Notes: generated from the sequence alone by a model not told the origin. A DNA stretch of 64,000 bases from Symbiodinium natans (GCA_905221605.1 CAJNDS010002174.1:192001-256000), one strand, 5' to 3'; counted from the first letter of the stretch, positions 1-12,006 are shown. Numbers and translations are program-made.

Positions 1-1341
1 TACTTGTCTCAGGCTCACCACGACTTCGAAAAACGGACCATTGCTTTGCTCGATTTGGACGTGCCTCGTGATCTCCGATGTTACTTTGGCTTGACGCCTA
101 AACAAGCAAGCCTGTTTGTCTGGCGCCTAAGCATTGATCTCAGGGGATTACATTGGCTTTGGCTTCCAACAAACCACGACCCCGCTGGTCCCCACTTGGG
201 CTCGACCGAGCAGATGGTGTTTCTTGTCTTGAGCAAGGTAATTGAAACGTCATCATGTAACTTCGAAAGGCTTGACATTGCCACTCGCGCCGCAGGCAAC
301 AGTTTGATTCACTGCATCTGGAAGCGCTGCCAGTTGACAACAAGTGACATTCCTGCCTCCAAGGCCTTCTGACTCCGCGTCCGCAGCCAGAAATTCGTTC
401 GCAGTTATGCGCCGCGCAGGACATGCGGTCCTGGTCCCGAATCAGTCGAACAAAGTGGTACAAGGGCTATCGCCGCTGTCGAGGTTCTTTGAGCGCAAAG
501 AACTCGTGCTGCAAGCGTGTGTTTTGCTATGGGTGCAGGTGCAATCGCGGGAAGCCCGACTGCGCATCTTCGTGTCAAGGATTTGCGAGCAGGCGACGAA
601 TTGCTTCAAGGGTCCATACGTCTAAAAAACAGTGCTACATATGCGTGCAGCGCAGAAGGAATGGCGCCGCTGCACAATGAAGCACGTGAAGAAGGTTGGC
701 GAACTAGTCCGTCTTCATGTGTGCTGCAGAAAGATCACGTTCTTCTTCGCAGGACAGAGCACCAGGTTCGTGGACACGTGTCTCATCGACAGCCTCAGGT
801 GCTTTGGTTTCAAGATTCCTTACACCAGCAACGGTCCATTTTGGGCCCAAGCCGACGGGAACCGGTTCCTGGCACCGCATAAGCCACTCAGCTGCACGAG
901 ACTTATTCTGCGATGTCAGACCTCGCGCATAGAGCATATGTGGCAAGGCGCTGCTTGACTGCTGTGCCCGTTCACGCCTTGGCCTGCAACGGCAATTTCG
1001 TAATCTGCTTCGACCACCACTTTGTTGCTGTTCGCAGAGACTCAGAGGGTCTCTGGGTGAATCTAAGCCACAGAACGCATCAGTGGAATCCGATGCGTTT
1101 GTGTAGCGGGCGTGGCGTGCCGCTTGCGTGGTCCGAAGAGCAAATGTACTATGAGCTTCACTTCGCCGAACTGGACGGCGTCTTCCAAGTTCAGGTCCGA
1201 GTTTCGTTATTTCAGTTGTACATGGTTGTGGATGAAGTTGTCTTCGCGCTTGTCTGCAGGCATCTACCGAACATTCCAACTCACACGCGAGCGATGTCAA
1301 GGCAGCCGGCGCGCAGCTTCCGGTATGCAGTATCTTCCTGA
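1..1341 (+). CDS. Upstream gene, copy A, partial multi-exon; possible Hint-like and Josephin/OTU-like segments
   Basis: No single frame is open across the region, so several exons are likely. Two segments look like real protein. In the frame of 517-620, a Cys-Phe start is followed by VKDLRAGDELL, resembling the opening of a Hedgehog/intein (Hint) domain. In the frame of 913-1341, ICFDHHFVAVRRDSEGLWVN resembles the His...Asn half of a Josephin/OTU-type cysteine protease; a possible Cys partner, DTCLIDSLRCFG, lies near 770-805 in another frame. These are motif impressions, not established homology. The 5' end lies outside the window. The gene precedes the nuclease-transposase gene on the same strand and is duplicated with it, so it may belong to the same element. 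Confidence 0.35.
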
Positions 1342-1343
1342 TG

Positions 1344-2022
1344 CGCCCGCGTTCATCTTCCTCACACGTTCACGTTCTCATTACACTTGCTAGCCGATGT
1401 CAATGTCACATAAGGAGCGAAATGAAGGATGCGCTGCAGGACGGTTCCCTCAATCTTAGCGTCGCCCAGGCGGGCGTGATGTCAGACAGGATCACGTGTG
1501 CTTGGAAGTAAACGCAAGCGCACGCTGCCGTAAAGGCCTCCAGCAACCCGTCGTGCAATCCATGGCGTCGGAGGATCGTCAACAAGCTTTAAGAAAAGGC
1601 GAACCAACATGCTAGACAATTCAAACTTCTCACCACTTGTGCGGTGTCAGGATGCGATCAATGATGGAGACGCCTATGCCCAAGCCGCCCGCGTTCATCT
1701 TCCTCACACGTTCACATTCTTATTACACTTGCTAGCTGATGTCAATGTCACATAAGGAGTGAAATGAAGGATGCGCTGCAGGACGGTTCCCTCAATCTTA
1801 GCGTCGCCCAGGCGGGCGTGATGTCAGACAGGATCACGTGTGCTTGGAAGTAAATGCAAACGCACGCTGCCGTAAAGGCTTCCAGCAACCCGTCGTGCAA
1901 TCGGTGGCGTCGGAGGATCGTCAAGTAGCTTTAAGAAAAGGCGAACCAACATGCTAGACAAACTTCTCGCCACTTGTGCGGTGTCAGGACGCGATCACTG
2001 ACGGAGACGCCCATGTCCCAGC
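1344..2022 (+). repeat. 342-bp imperfect tandem duplication, copy A
   Basis: Two adjacent units begin with the same CGCCCGCGTTCATCTTCC at 1344 and 1686 (offset 342). Both contain an ATG-started 29-codon frame (1422-1511 and 1764-1853) beginning MKDALQDGSLNLSVAQAG. The second unit runs into the probable start of the long gene: the ATG at 2013 lies at its end, and the matching place in unit 1 reads CCTATGCCCAAG. The duplicated DNA therefore includes the promoter/5' leader region of the long gene. Confidence 0.85.
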
Positions 2023-2686
2023 CAGCAGACAGCAAAGACGTGTGGGCACGTCGCTTAGGAATGACCGTTGATGAGCCGTGGAAGAAACGTATTCTCGGAG
2101 CATTTATGGCAGACTTGGAAAACCATTGTGGGGAAGTGCCTGAGCCGCGGACATTGCCTCCCTTGCTATCAGACCAACAGAGAGAGACTTGTCCCCGAAT
2201 TTGTCTTGTCGTCCGTCGGCTACTGTCATGGGTGAGTGAATGGCCGACACGGAGAAATGCACTGATCCTCTGACAATAGACGCAACTGGTGCAAGGAGTG
2301 GGCTCTATTCCGAGCAGAAGTTGCTCAACAAAAGGCCAAGGTGCTTTTGGCAGTCTTCACAGTAACTTTGCTATCACGCACGTTAAAGTTCGTGCGTTCG
2401 TTGCTGCAGTAGAAACAGCTGAAGGAAGTAAGCGAAAAAGAACGTCTTCGCTCAGAAAAGCAGGCCCGCTGCTAGACACTAGTGCGCTTGACTTGAACTC
2501 TTTTTCATAGTCAGCAAATACGTTGTTTCTGCACATTGCTTAGCAGGCTAAGTCTCGTCTGGAGGAGCGCGGAGATAAGGCTCGAAGTGAAAAAAGGTCA
2601 AAGTTTAAGATCAAGACTTGTTCTTGTGAATGCTTGAAGTGGATGTGACGATTGTCGCGCAAGTCACGCAAGACTTGAATCACTAG
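2013..2686 (+). CDS. 5' exons of the long transposon-type gene, copy A (inferred)
   Basis: The likely start is ATG 2013 (MSQPADSKDVWARRLGM). The frame is open to a strong donor GTGAGT at 2232-2237. Protein-like stretches then recur in changing frames: RNWCKEWALFRAEVAQQKAK at about 2281-2340, a charged helix KQLKEVSEKERLRSEKQARC at about 2412-2472, and AKSRLEERGDKARSEKRSK at about 2549-2605. AG-ending acceptors precede them (for example 2278-2279 and 2685-2686). I infer four short exons split by introns of about 50-80 nt, giving an acidic/basic, coiled-coil-prone N-terminus. The exact junctions do not all resolve in phase, so this is a sketch. No known domain. Confidence 0.4.
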
Positions 2687-5600
2687 TCTATCATCGGTGC
2701 CCGTGAGGTTGTCATCCTTCCTCCGGACGGAGCGTTCCAAACGCTATTTCTTCCTCAAGCGTCGCATCTGGAACAGTTCACCAAGGATTGGAACTACGTC
2801 CTCATTCGCCGCAAGAATGCAGCTTTTTTGCCAGAAGCGTTTGCGAACGCACCGCCGGAGGACGGCTACTCCATGCACCCGCAGTCACCTTTACTTTCAA
2901 AATTTGGTTTTGGTGCAGAGCATGCGCAAGCAGATTGTTTGGTTTATTTGCCCGCATATCGTGTCGCGTGCTGGGGTCTTTCCCCAAAGGATGCGAATGC
3001 GTTGGCGCATGAATTTGTCATGCTCCTCGAGAACGCCGTGGCTCAAGATGTCCAAGGAGGATCGTCCCTGCAGATGTACTGGAGAATGTTTGATGGATTC
3101 ATTGTCCAAGAAGACGCGTTGCGTCGACACTATCTACCGGTCAATAGAAGCTTACAGAGCATGGCCAGAAGCTTTTTGACGGTCAAGAACGCAGCTTCTT
3201 TTTTTGTTCACGGGCCAGGACGCTTTTTGTCGTCGCAAAGCTTTTGGCAGTTTGTGCGAACGTTCCCCGTCGACTTGCAGTGGGAGATTTGCCTGGCGCT
3301 AGGCGAGAACAAACTTCTGGTTTGTGCTTTGCCCGTCGCCGTGGCAGAGCCAGGCGTGTCTGGCCACTTGGTGCATCCACCGTTGGAGGATGTGGAGCTT
3401 GCGCTCTTGTCTCTAAGCCTTCCGCTTCGACAACAGCTACTTCACTATCTAGACTTGTGGGATTTGGCTCGTGCTGTTTCAACGTGCGCGGAGTTGCAAG
3501 ATGTTATCATGAACAGCGACTCTTGGAAATGTGACAGCACGCTTTATCTACGAAGTTTGCCTTCGCAAATATTCTTTGCTGCGTCGCCGACGTACCACTT
3601 GAATCCAACGGCGTACGCGAGTCTGCGCTCCGTGAATCCACTGCAAGGTCACGCTTGCATTGTCATGTCGTGGGGTTGCCAGGTTGACGCACTTGTGATC
3701 GGTGTCACGAACGCATTCGTTTCCAGAATGTCAGACGCGGAAGTTCAACACCTTTGCTCTTGTACAATCACTGCTCCTTTTCAAACAGAATGCAAAACCT
3801 GCATTAGGTGGACGGCTTCTAAGCAACCGCCAATAGACGTATCATGTCCTTTCCTGGTTGCAGATCGATGTGTGCGTGTCTTGGATCTAGCTTGGCAGCA
3901 GCATTCGCTCAGACTCAAGGTTGATGGTCGAACGGTGCGTTCTGTCGACATTTCATGTGTTGGCTTGCAGCGCGATGCCTATGTCTTCCTATACTCTATC
4001 GGAGAACAAGTGTGCAAGGACAACTTGCAGATGGCCTTCGCAGAACGCCGACGTGAGCATGTCAATGACCTTGCAGGGGGCTCCGATGCGTTGAAGCCGA
4101 CAGATCCTCTGTCGTGTTTGTCGCAGAGTCTCCAAAGGGAAGTCATTATCAACATTGCCACGACACGCGAGCTGCTGTGCTTGCGAGCTTGCAGCAAATC
4201 TGCGTCTGAACTTCTGCGAGAGGATTCACTGCTGCGAGGCTCCGTAGTCGACTTGCGAGACGCAGGTGCGCAAGCATTTCGGCCCGGAAGTGCTTTTAGT
4301 TTTTTGATGGCTGTCCTTGCTCAAGCAAAGGTCATCAAGCTGCAGTATCGACACATACATGCTGTCCCGCCGACTTCAACGTCCAGAGTCCTCCTTGAAT
4401 GGTCAGGACACACTTTCCTTCGGCGCGAAAGCGACTTTTGTTCTTGGCGCGCTCTGCATCCTGTTTATCAGCGTGCCAGCTTGGACATTGCAGTGTCTTC
4501 AGATATTCGCACTTTGGTCCTTGGCATCAAGAACCTAGTTCGAAACAGCCCGCCCTCTTCCCGAATGTGGGCTTCTATACAAAATCCATTCGGCTCAGAC
4601 CCTTTACTAGCAACTCCAGGGGAGGAAACGTTGACTCCATGCGATATACCTCCGCACAGAGGTGTTCGCTGGCTTAACGTTTGCATGGAGTGGAATGCAA
4701 CCTATTTCGCAGTCTTTCTCGACGATGTCCCACTATGCCACGTTGACACGCCAGTTGACGAACGCGTTATTTCAAGTTGGGCTTATCCTTATGTCGTGTC
4801 ATGGGCACCTCGCGAGTCTTCTCCTCTAGTAGTGATAACAACAGCATTTTCGCGACCGGAAAATACGGCAAACCCTGATTGTACAATTTGCGCTTCACTT
4901 CATCGCGGTCGGCCAGCGCACGCATGCTGTCTTGCTTGTCAACACTGGTTTTGCGAAGAGCATGGTTTCTCTACAACTGCAGCGCAAGTATGTTTGGGCT
5001 GTATGGATGAGCTTCACTTTGAAGACCACGTAGGTGGAACGAGTGGTTCTCCGTCTGCAACATTTCTCGATACAAAAAGATTGCAAGCCCTGCGAAAGCA
5101 ACAGCTTTGCATACCTTCCAGTCCAGGTGCGGCTGTGTCTCTAGCCAATAAACTACTACAAACTGAAATCCGCTTGAGGTCACGAAGCCCAGCAAGGCGC
5201 GCGAGAAGCTTCAACAAGCTGTGTCGAAGGTCCGAAGTGCATGTATCCGAACCAGAGTCTGACGAATGGGACTACAATGAGCATGTGCTTCGCGCGAAGA
5301 AAGTCTTGGCCAGCACGGAGTTCTCCACTTTTCCAGCCACGTCGCCTCCGCCAGGATTAACATCTCTGTGTGATCATGGGCTGGAAAACCTTTTGCCGCC
5401 GCAAATCCGGCTGTCGAGTTTGCCCAGGCCAGTGCTGACATGCACGCCTGTGATTTTTGATGTGGAGCATCTCAAAGTACCTCCTATCTTTGATCATCTC
5501 AGTATCTTGCACAGTCATGAGCGTGATCAACATTTGGTCTTCCAAGAGGAAGGGCATCGCTACTATTGGAAGAATGAAAGTGTTAACATTTCAGTAACTG

Positions 5601-7268
5601 GCTTGATTCATTTGCTTACTGGCGGCTTTAAAGAGCAAGACGTCATCAGGAGCATGCGTCAAGGGAGTAATTGGCCTCGTGCTGCATACGTGAAGCCGTA
5701 TGCATCGCTGGAGCTTCTGCAGATTCTGCAACAAATTCCCGGCACGGAACAACTGGTCAGTTTGTTGCAACAGCTGCCGCATGATCGCGCTGCAGTTGCC
5801 AATCTCGTTCGGTCCATGATTTATTCCGATGCCGTCTACAACGAACTGGCGGATATCGTTTCTATGACTTCCTCAGAAATATGCCACCTTTGGGCGCAAG
5901 CACGCCGCGTTGGTGCGGCGCGAGGAACTTGGATGCATGCGCAGATAGAATGTCTGCTTAATGGCGGCTGTGTCACTTCTTGCAGCTTGGAGGTAGCAAA
6001 GTTTTTGCGGTTTGTCGCTGAGGGCGGATTCGGGAACACTTCTGCGTTTCGCACCGAATGGAAGATATACGCTTCTGAAGAATCTCTTGCAGGCTCAATA
6101 GATTTTGTGGCACGTGCGCCCGATGGCGCTCTGGTCTTGTTTGACTGGAAGCGTGCTAACAAGTTGTGTGAGAAGCACAACTCGTTCGGCAAGTTCATGA
6201 AGTCGCCCATGCACCATGTCCCGGATGCATCGCTCTGGCATTACCGACTGCAACTTAATCTGTACAAATTCATCTTGGAGAGATATTACAACCTGCGTGT
6301 CGTTGGAATGCATATCGTGTCTTTCCATCCCGACAGTAGCACATTTGTTGACAAGGTCCCGGACATGCAAGCGGAGGCAAATGCTATCATGACATATCAG
6401 CGAAACCGTTTGGCAAACCAAGCTGGTGAAAAAGAGAGAGATTTCCGTGGAGGGGCAGCGGCGCCCAGTCAAGCCAGTGAGGCGGACTCCTTCACGCAAC
6501 GCATCGAGCAGGAGTTTGAGGATGCACTTGTACCGTCACCTGAGTGTTGCAGGGTGGATTCAAGTGGGCGGCGCGACCATGTCGCCAAAATTCTTGAGAT
6601 TGACGACGCATTTTTGCTGAACGGTGTTGTTCCAGACCTTCCGCAGTCGCAACAAGGCAGTATTCTCCATGACATCCAAGAAGTTCAAGAACTTGTTGCC
6701 GCGCATTCTGACTCTTCCTCGTGGCCGGAGCCCCTCCAGCATGTTGTGCAAGGAGCTATCTCTGTGCATCGCTTGCGTTTACTGGACATCTCACGTCGAG
6801 AGGAAGTTCTTTTTCTTGAGCTTATTGAGGGAAGTTCTCGACATGTGCGAGCTCATAACGGCCAGTGTTTCTTTCTGAGTGAACATGGCCACTGGGCCGT
6901 GTACAACGGCGTTATTCCTCAGGGTGTCCTTGCCAGATGCAAAAAGTTTTTGCTCTTCCTTGAAGGTTTGTACAGACTCCTACCGACTGGAACACTGCGC
7001 ACCCCGGACTCTATCATCCGAGCAGTATCAGTCTTGTTGCAGGGTCGGAACGACAACGCAGATTTCCTTCTTCAAGAATGCGAAAGAGCTGCTATTTGCT
7101 GTAATCCTCACGCTGCGAAGCGCCGCAAAACAAGGGCGGGCGTGGAAAATGAAAACCGGGATGATTCAGAGGATGAGAACAAGCCATGGACACAGGTCAT
7201 GGCGAGCACTGTTGGAAAGCTGTACGTCAAACTGTATCTTAGCTGCACGTCATTTCGCTGGCAACTTT
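2687..7268 (+). CDS. Large exon, copy A: F-box-like segments, Cys/His zinc cluster and PD-(D/E)XK nuclease
   Basis: The ATG-started frame runs 2828-7276 (1482 codons). It stays open upstream to 2687 with good protein (GAREVVILPPDGAF), so the exon probably starts after the AG at 2685-2686. Numbering from ATG 2828: two F-box-like helical segments at about 197-226 and 430-462; a Cys/His cluster at about 685-724 (CTIC...HACCLAC...CEEH...CLGC); and a PD-(D/E)XK core at about 1033-1151, with GTWMHAQIE (H1037), GSIDFV (D1092), LFDWKR (D1106, K1108) and LQLNLYKFILE. That pattern fits RecB/Cas4-type exonucleases, which trim DNA ends. A basic, acidic-flanked linker (AKRRKTRAG...DDSEDEN) follows. The frame must change near 7270, where a donor GTAAGT lies. 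Nine residues differ from copy B. Confidence 0.75.
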
Positions 7269-7329
7269 GTAAGTGAAACACTGTACATTCCACATCAGTC
7301 TCTGCTAAGGCAAACCTCACTGCTGCAAG
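7269..7329 (+). other. Inferred 61-nt GT-AG intron, copy A
   Basis: GTAAGTG at 7269-7275 is a near-consensus donor, and AG at 7328-7329 is the acceptor. Removing 61 nt takes the nuclease frame exactly into the helicase frame (phase checked by arithmetic: 61 = 1 mod 3, as needed). An alternative, GC at 7206 to AG at 7242 (37 nt), is also in phase but less typical. A programmed frameshift is a third option. Confidence 0.5.
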
Positions 7330-9776
7330 ACTATTTGATTAAGTACTATGTGGAGTGGTGTTCTATTGATGATCCTCGACAGGCTGGATTTTGCACTTTA
7401 GATGCCTGCCTGGTCTTTGAGAAAGAGAAAGGCTTGCAGCAATTGCAGAAGGCCGGCTCGAACAACATATACACTTTCCTGCCACACCGGCTGCTGGATC
7501 CGGTGCCTGACGATGTCAAGCAGCGAGTCCAACATTTCTGGTACACAACTTATTGGAACAATGGAGAAGCCTTTGACTGTTTTATGTCAGCACTAACTCT
7601 AGCTATTCGAGGAGAAAACGTTGATCGAGCCTTCTGGGGAATTGGCTCTGGTGGGGTGGGGCAGAGCCTGCAGACCGCGCACTTGGAAGCAATTCTCGGG
7701 AGTTTTCACGCGTGCTTGGACATGAATATTTATTATTCTGACGAGGAGATGCGCAAGCAGGCTGCGTCACTTCTAGGAAAACTTGTCGTTACTGGCCAGG
7801 AGTCGGTGCAAGGCAGCCGTAGAGGCATGCGTGAGGACGTGTACAAGAAGCACATGTCGGCAGACAAGCTTCCTGAAAGATTGCCATACGCAATCGAGAC
7901 ACGACTTGTGGAGCTCCGTGGTTGGAAGCGGTTCGAGTTTAACATGTTGCCGAGGTCACTTGCCTGCAAGTTAGTGGTCACACTGTTTTCTGAACTGTCG
8001 ACCCACACCTTCAAGCATGAACCTCACCAGCAAAGGTTCTTTGGCGTCAGCGAAGAGACTTTCAACTCCTTATATCGACGATCGTTAGCTGTGCGCTACA
8101 AGGCTTTGTTCTTGGAGTTGAAGGACATAACGAACCAAGTGAAAGAGCCAGAGAAGAAAGGCATTTTTCCTAAAGATCCGACGTTGAAAGACTTTCTGCG
8201 ATCGAAACCTGCGTGTCTCGTCACTCTGAGAGCTGTGTGGAATTACGCTTGCAGACACAGCGCCGCAGACTGCAGAAGCTGCCTGGAGGACTATGTTGTC
8301 GGTAAGAAGGATGAGGGTCTCACAGAAGCGTGTGTCCGGGAAGCGTGTGGACTCAAACCTCCTGACACGTCAGAAAACCGGGACAGTTCTCGGCTTCCCG
8401 GCTCGGTGACGAGCGATCTACCTGAAACAGACGGCGCAGGCCAGGAAGTAGATCCAGAAGTCTTACGGCTCTTACAACAACAGGCAGATGAGATTGAGGC
8501 TTGGATGATCGATGTCAATAAAGACTGGTGCACGCCTTCCCAGATAAAAACGGTCAAGGGCAAACATTTTTGGAAAGCGTTTAGTCGTCAAGATGCAGAG
8601 AACATTCTCAAAGCGCTGGCTGACAACAAGCTCATGCTCCAAAGCACTTTGACTCTTCAAAAACAAGGTCTTACCGAGATCTTTGCGCCGCAAATCCACA
8701 CAGAGAAGTCCATGAAGGAGGTGGTCAATATGGATCATCACGGCTGCACAGTTTTCCCAGAAGTTTACGACTGTGAGGCATTGCGCCAACACATGCTCGA
8801 ACACAAAGGACGTCTTGCAAATGACAAAGTTTTGCTGCAAGCCCATAAAAAAAGGTTGAACGACTTGAAGAAAAGCAAAGCCAGCGGTGCAGGTGCACCT
8901 ACAAAAGTACAACGTACAGTCCAGGAGAATCAAGAAAACATGATACAGACAATGGGCGCCCGCCTTCGCATGGAGCAACAACTTTTCGATGACATGCAGA
9001 AGTGTGTGGAACAAGATGTGGAACTATTAGAGATGGTTATGCAGCGTACCTATTCGTACAAGCTTCAACACCGCTGTCGGCGCATGGTGGATGGGTTCGG
9101 CGCGCAAAGTTTCTCAAGGGTTTTTCGCAATATTGTTTGCAAGAACACACGGGATTTCGATTTCCACGCAAGCATGTTCACCATCGTGGTTCAGATGGTT
9201 GACAAACTCGGCGTGGCCTATCATAAAACACTGAAAGACTTAGCAGCTTGGCGTGCTGTGGCTAAGACTAGAGAGAAGGTTTGCGCAGAGATCCTGCAGT
9301 GCAGCCAGACCAGAGGAAAAGCTCTTCTTCTTCAGGTAGCTTGCGGTCGAGCTCTGTCCTCAGCCGATGATATTTGCGAGACTGGTCAGAAATTTTTGCA
9401 TGATCTATCTAAAGAAAGCCGCTGCTTGCGTTGGCTTGCTCGGAGTCAGTGTCCAGATCTTTACCTGAGCGCGAAAGATGGTGCTGCCGGTCTAAAGCAA
9501 AGCAGTTGGCCAGAAGCAACGGTCTTTGCTTATTGGTGGAACGCTGCAGAAGACCTTTGTCTGAGCAGCATCTTGGATCTAGTTGCAGATGTTGAGGTGT
9601 CGCGCAAGCACATTTCCTTACACTTCGATGGTGTTCTACTGTCGACTGAGATTGTGCAGGCTGTCCAAGAAAAAAACGACATGAAAAGCTTTCCTCTTGT
9701 AGCAGAAGCCGCAATTTTCGAACGCACTGGCTTTCAGATCACCATTACTGAAAAGCGTTTCAGGTCACTGAGTTAG
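7330..9776 (+). CDS. SF3/D5-like helicase and replication-protein-like region, copy A (truncated)
   Basis: The frame is open from 6879, but coding is judged to begin after the intron at 7329. Residues from 6879: P-loop-like GIGSGGVGQS at 254-263, with Gln at 262 where an ATPase normally has Lys; GKLVVTGQES about 45-50 residues on as the Walker B-like strand; and RGWKRFEFNMLPR as a motif C/arginine-finger-like segment. This order suits superfamily-3 (D5-type) helicases of viruses and mobile elements. A Lys/Glu-rich coiled coil follows, then RDFDFHASMF and LHFDGVLLS, of unknown function. In copy A the frame ends early at 9774-9776, because 16 nt present in copy B are missing after 9770. The product would lack the zinc finger and transposase. 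Confidence 0.6.
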
Positions 9777-11007
9777 AAGGCACGTCTCTGCGTGTGGACG
9801 CTGCTGATGAGACAATGTTGACGCTACTCTCATCGCCTGGTAACTGCATACCTTTCGCGTACGCCTGTGTGACACAAGCCTGGCGTTTTGTGGAGGAGGC
9901 ATTGCGGACAGTCAACCTCGCGCAGAGCAAGGTGGCTACAGATGCTACAAGGACTGGACAAAATGCAATCAGCGCTTCCTTCGGCCATGCTTTACGCTGC
10001 CTTCACTGCCAGGAACGGATTTTCTTGTGCACGCTAACGTTGGCAGTGCCCCGCAATGCTTTGGTGCGAAAGTCCTACCAGATAAGCAAGCAACTGCTCC
10101 TGCCTTGCAGGAAATTCTTGATGAGTCTTGCGAAGCATGCAGCATTGTCTTTTTCTGTGTCCAAAGTACGGAGCCAACAGCAGTTGCTGGAGAGCAGCAG
10201 CTGCTGGATCTTGTCGCAGGCGCCAGTTCGAAGGATCGGATGGATTCTCAAGCTGGAGCTTCAGGGGCCGGTAGCGAAGCGACCGAAGCCGACGTTCAGG
10301 TTGGAATGCATCTACGAGAGCTCCTCAAAGATGAAGTCAAGAACCTCATTGCGAAAGTTCAACAGAACAAAGGATCAAGCTTCGGGTCGCAGGTCTGCCC
10401 TTTATGCCCATGGCGACGCTTCGATAAAAGAAGTTATTTGCTGACACATCTCACAAAACATCACAGCGAAAGCAAGCGCTTCGTGGCATCCGGTACGAAG
10501 CAGCTTCGCATTATTGCTGCCATGTACGATGACGATGCTGCGCGCAAGGCTGTTCATGGTAACTATATTCAACGTGCAGCCGAGCTTCTCAGGTGTCAAG
10601 TCAAGCCTGGTTGTTCTTCGAAAAGAAACATTATTGACAAGGAGATACGTATGTGCTTGAGCGCGAAGGGTCCATACTTTATGTCCTTGTCGAAAATCAA
10701 GGCAGCGAAGGATTTGCGACGCGTTGGCAATGTATATTACAACCAAGGATTTGCGAATGAATTTATGTGCAACGCCGTGGCCAGCCGCGCGTCCTTTCGA
10801 CAGATTGCAGCAGCTTTTCATCCTCTTCTGCGCGCGACCACGGGGCATTGTGTTCTATGTTGCCAGAAGCAAGCCATTCATTCTGGTGCAACGTGTTGGA
10901 GGACATAGTCCAATCACCACAGATCAAATCCAGAGTTCAAACGCGTTTACAAGAATGCGAAGATCATACGGAGTTCCAGTACTTGAGCATTGACGCGACT
11001 GTGAAAT
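9777..11007 (+). pseudogene. Frame-disrupted zinc-finger/transposase N-terminal segment, copy A
   Basis: Against copy B there are four length changes: -16 nt after 9770; a 17-for-18-nt replacement at about 9902-9918; a 6-for-39-nt replacement at about 10090-10095; and -1 nt near 10818. Together they give -51 nt. The C2H2 finger (VCPLCPWRRFDKRSYLLTHL) at about 10390-10460 survives in a 293-codon frame (10027-10908), and the first catalytic Asp region (YLSIDATVK) survives near 10978-11005 in the original phase. The segment cannot be read from the helicase without frame changes. It could be a decayed copy or locally wrong assembly. Confidence 0.7.
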
Positions 11008-11123
11008 GCATCTTGGTTCTCTTCTGGTTGGCTCTTAGGACTTTAACTTTTTTGGGCATGGTGGGAACTACAATAAGGAGCCTAAAAGTTAAACTTTTAG
11101 GAGGGGTTCAGAAGTCATGCAAG
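11008..11123 (+). other. Inferred 116-nt GC-AG intron with palindrome, copy A
   Basis: GC at 11008-11009 and AG at 11122-11123. GCAT stands at the start of the intron and again just after its end. Removal joins DATVK to CMMKVIGQAHF in phase. Inside is a perfect 10-bp inverted repeat (CCTAAAAGTT and AACTTTTAGG with one base between), plus a related upstream ACTTTAACTTTT. Confidence 0.6.
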
Positions 11124-11955
11124 GCATGATGAAAGTTATTGGTCAGGCGCATTTCAACAGCAGTCAAGACGTGCGTGACGCTGCAGCCATTACAGATTCC
11201 GAAGCTGCCTACAAACTTCTGACGGTTCGCGGACGAACGAATGCTGTAGTCGGCCTGTGCGGCGTTCGATCAGAAGGCTCCCCAGTGATTTCGACTGCCT
11301 TAGCCAGTCTATTGTCACCGTCCCAACGAGCGCAAGTTATTCACATTGCTTCCGATGCACCGAGCGTCGAGCTTTTAGCGACACTCAAGAATACGTTTTC
11401 GAATCTACAATCCCTTGGTTTGGACGCGATGCATATCGTGATGGTTTACGAGCAGAACTTCAGCAACAAGAAAACCACAGGCAGCAGATGGTTAGCTACC
11501 GTGATGAACAAGTTTCGCAATATACAGGCAGGATGCCCGGCAGCTGCCTGGGGACCTATGTACACTGGACAGCAGAAGCCTTCTTACACAGCTGAAGAAA
11601 AGAGACTGTCGGCGTTGATTTCTGACGCAAGTATGCCTGAGGCTGAAGCAGTACACGTGCTGCAGAACTTGGACCCCGACACTCCTTGGCGAACAGAAGC
11701 ACAATTCCTGGAAGCCATGGCTGCTATATGTGCTTTGTTTCAGGACGAACTCACAAAAACCACTTTCTCGGGCCCAACGTTACATCGTCTTCTGATTAAT
11801 CTTACATCTCCAGTGAAAATCCAGTGGCTCTTCAACGACACCCGATATCGGCATGTCTGTTTGCCTTCTCAGACACCGTTGCTGCCTAGCGGTACGACAT
11901 CTAATGAGTCACTTCATCACGAGCTGAATAGCTGGTTTCATGAGATTGTTTCTCG
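11124..11955 (+). CDS. DDE transposase core, copy A (MULE/ISL3-like layout)
   Basis: The frame is open from ATG 11117 to a stop at 11957 (280 codons). Coding probably begins after the 116-nt intron with CMMKVIGQAHFNSS. Counting from ATG 11117: VIHIASDAPS gives the second Asp at 80; LGLDAMHIVM (D103, H106) sits where MULE and ISL3 transposases have a C/DxxH; and GTTSNESLHHELNSWF gives Glu at 264 or 269. The first Asp lies in the preceding exon (SIDATVK). A DDE transposase cuts and joins element ends using two metal ions. One residue (T for S near 194) differs from copy B. Upstream frames in copy A are broken, so a full-length protein is doubtful here. Confidence 0.65.
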
Positions 11956-12006
11956 GTGAAAATTTTGCATTTTTCTCTTTATTCATCGCGACAGAGCTTA
12001 GAATAG
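11956..12006 (+). other. Inferred 51-nt GT-AG intron, copy A
   Basis: GTGAAAA donor at 11956 and AATAG acceptor ending at 12006. Removal bypasses the TGA at 11957 and joins FHEIVSR to SLSDKQVRTQ in phase (51 is a multiple of three). Other AG acceptors in the stretch (11994, 11996, 12001) give in-frame stops. Confidence 0.5.

Noticed and set aside
704-1300. 198-codon minus-strand frame
   Set aside because: Lies opposite the plus-strand segments with protease-like motifs, is Arg/Ser/Cys-rich without motifs, and is repeated at 18584-19180 only because the DNA is duplicated.
8472-9014. 180-codon minus-strand frame opposite the helicase region
   Set aside because: Rich in Leu, Phe, His and Cys, with no motif; it mirrors the well-formed plus-strand coding frame.
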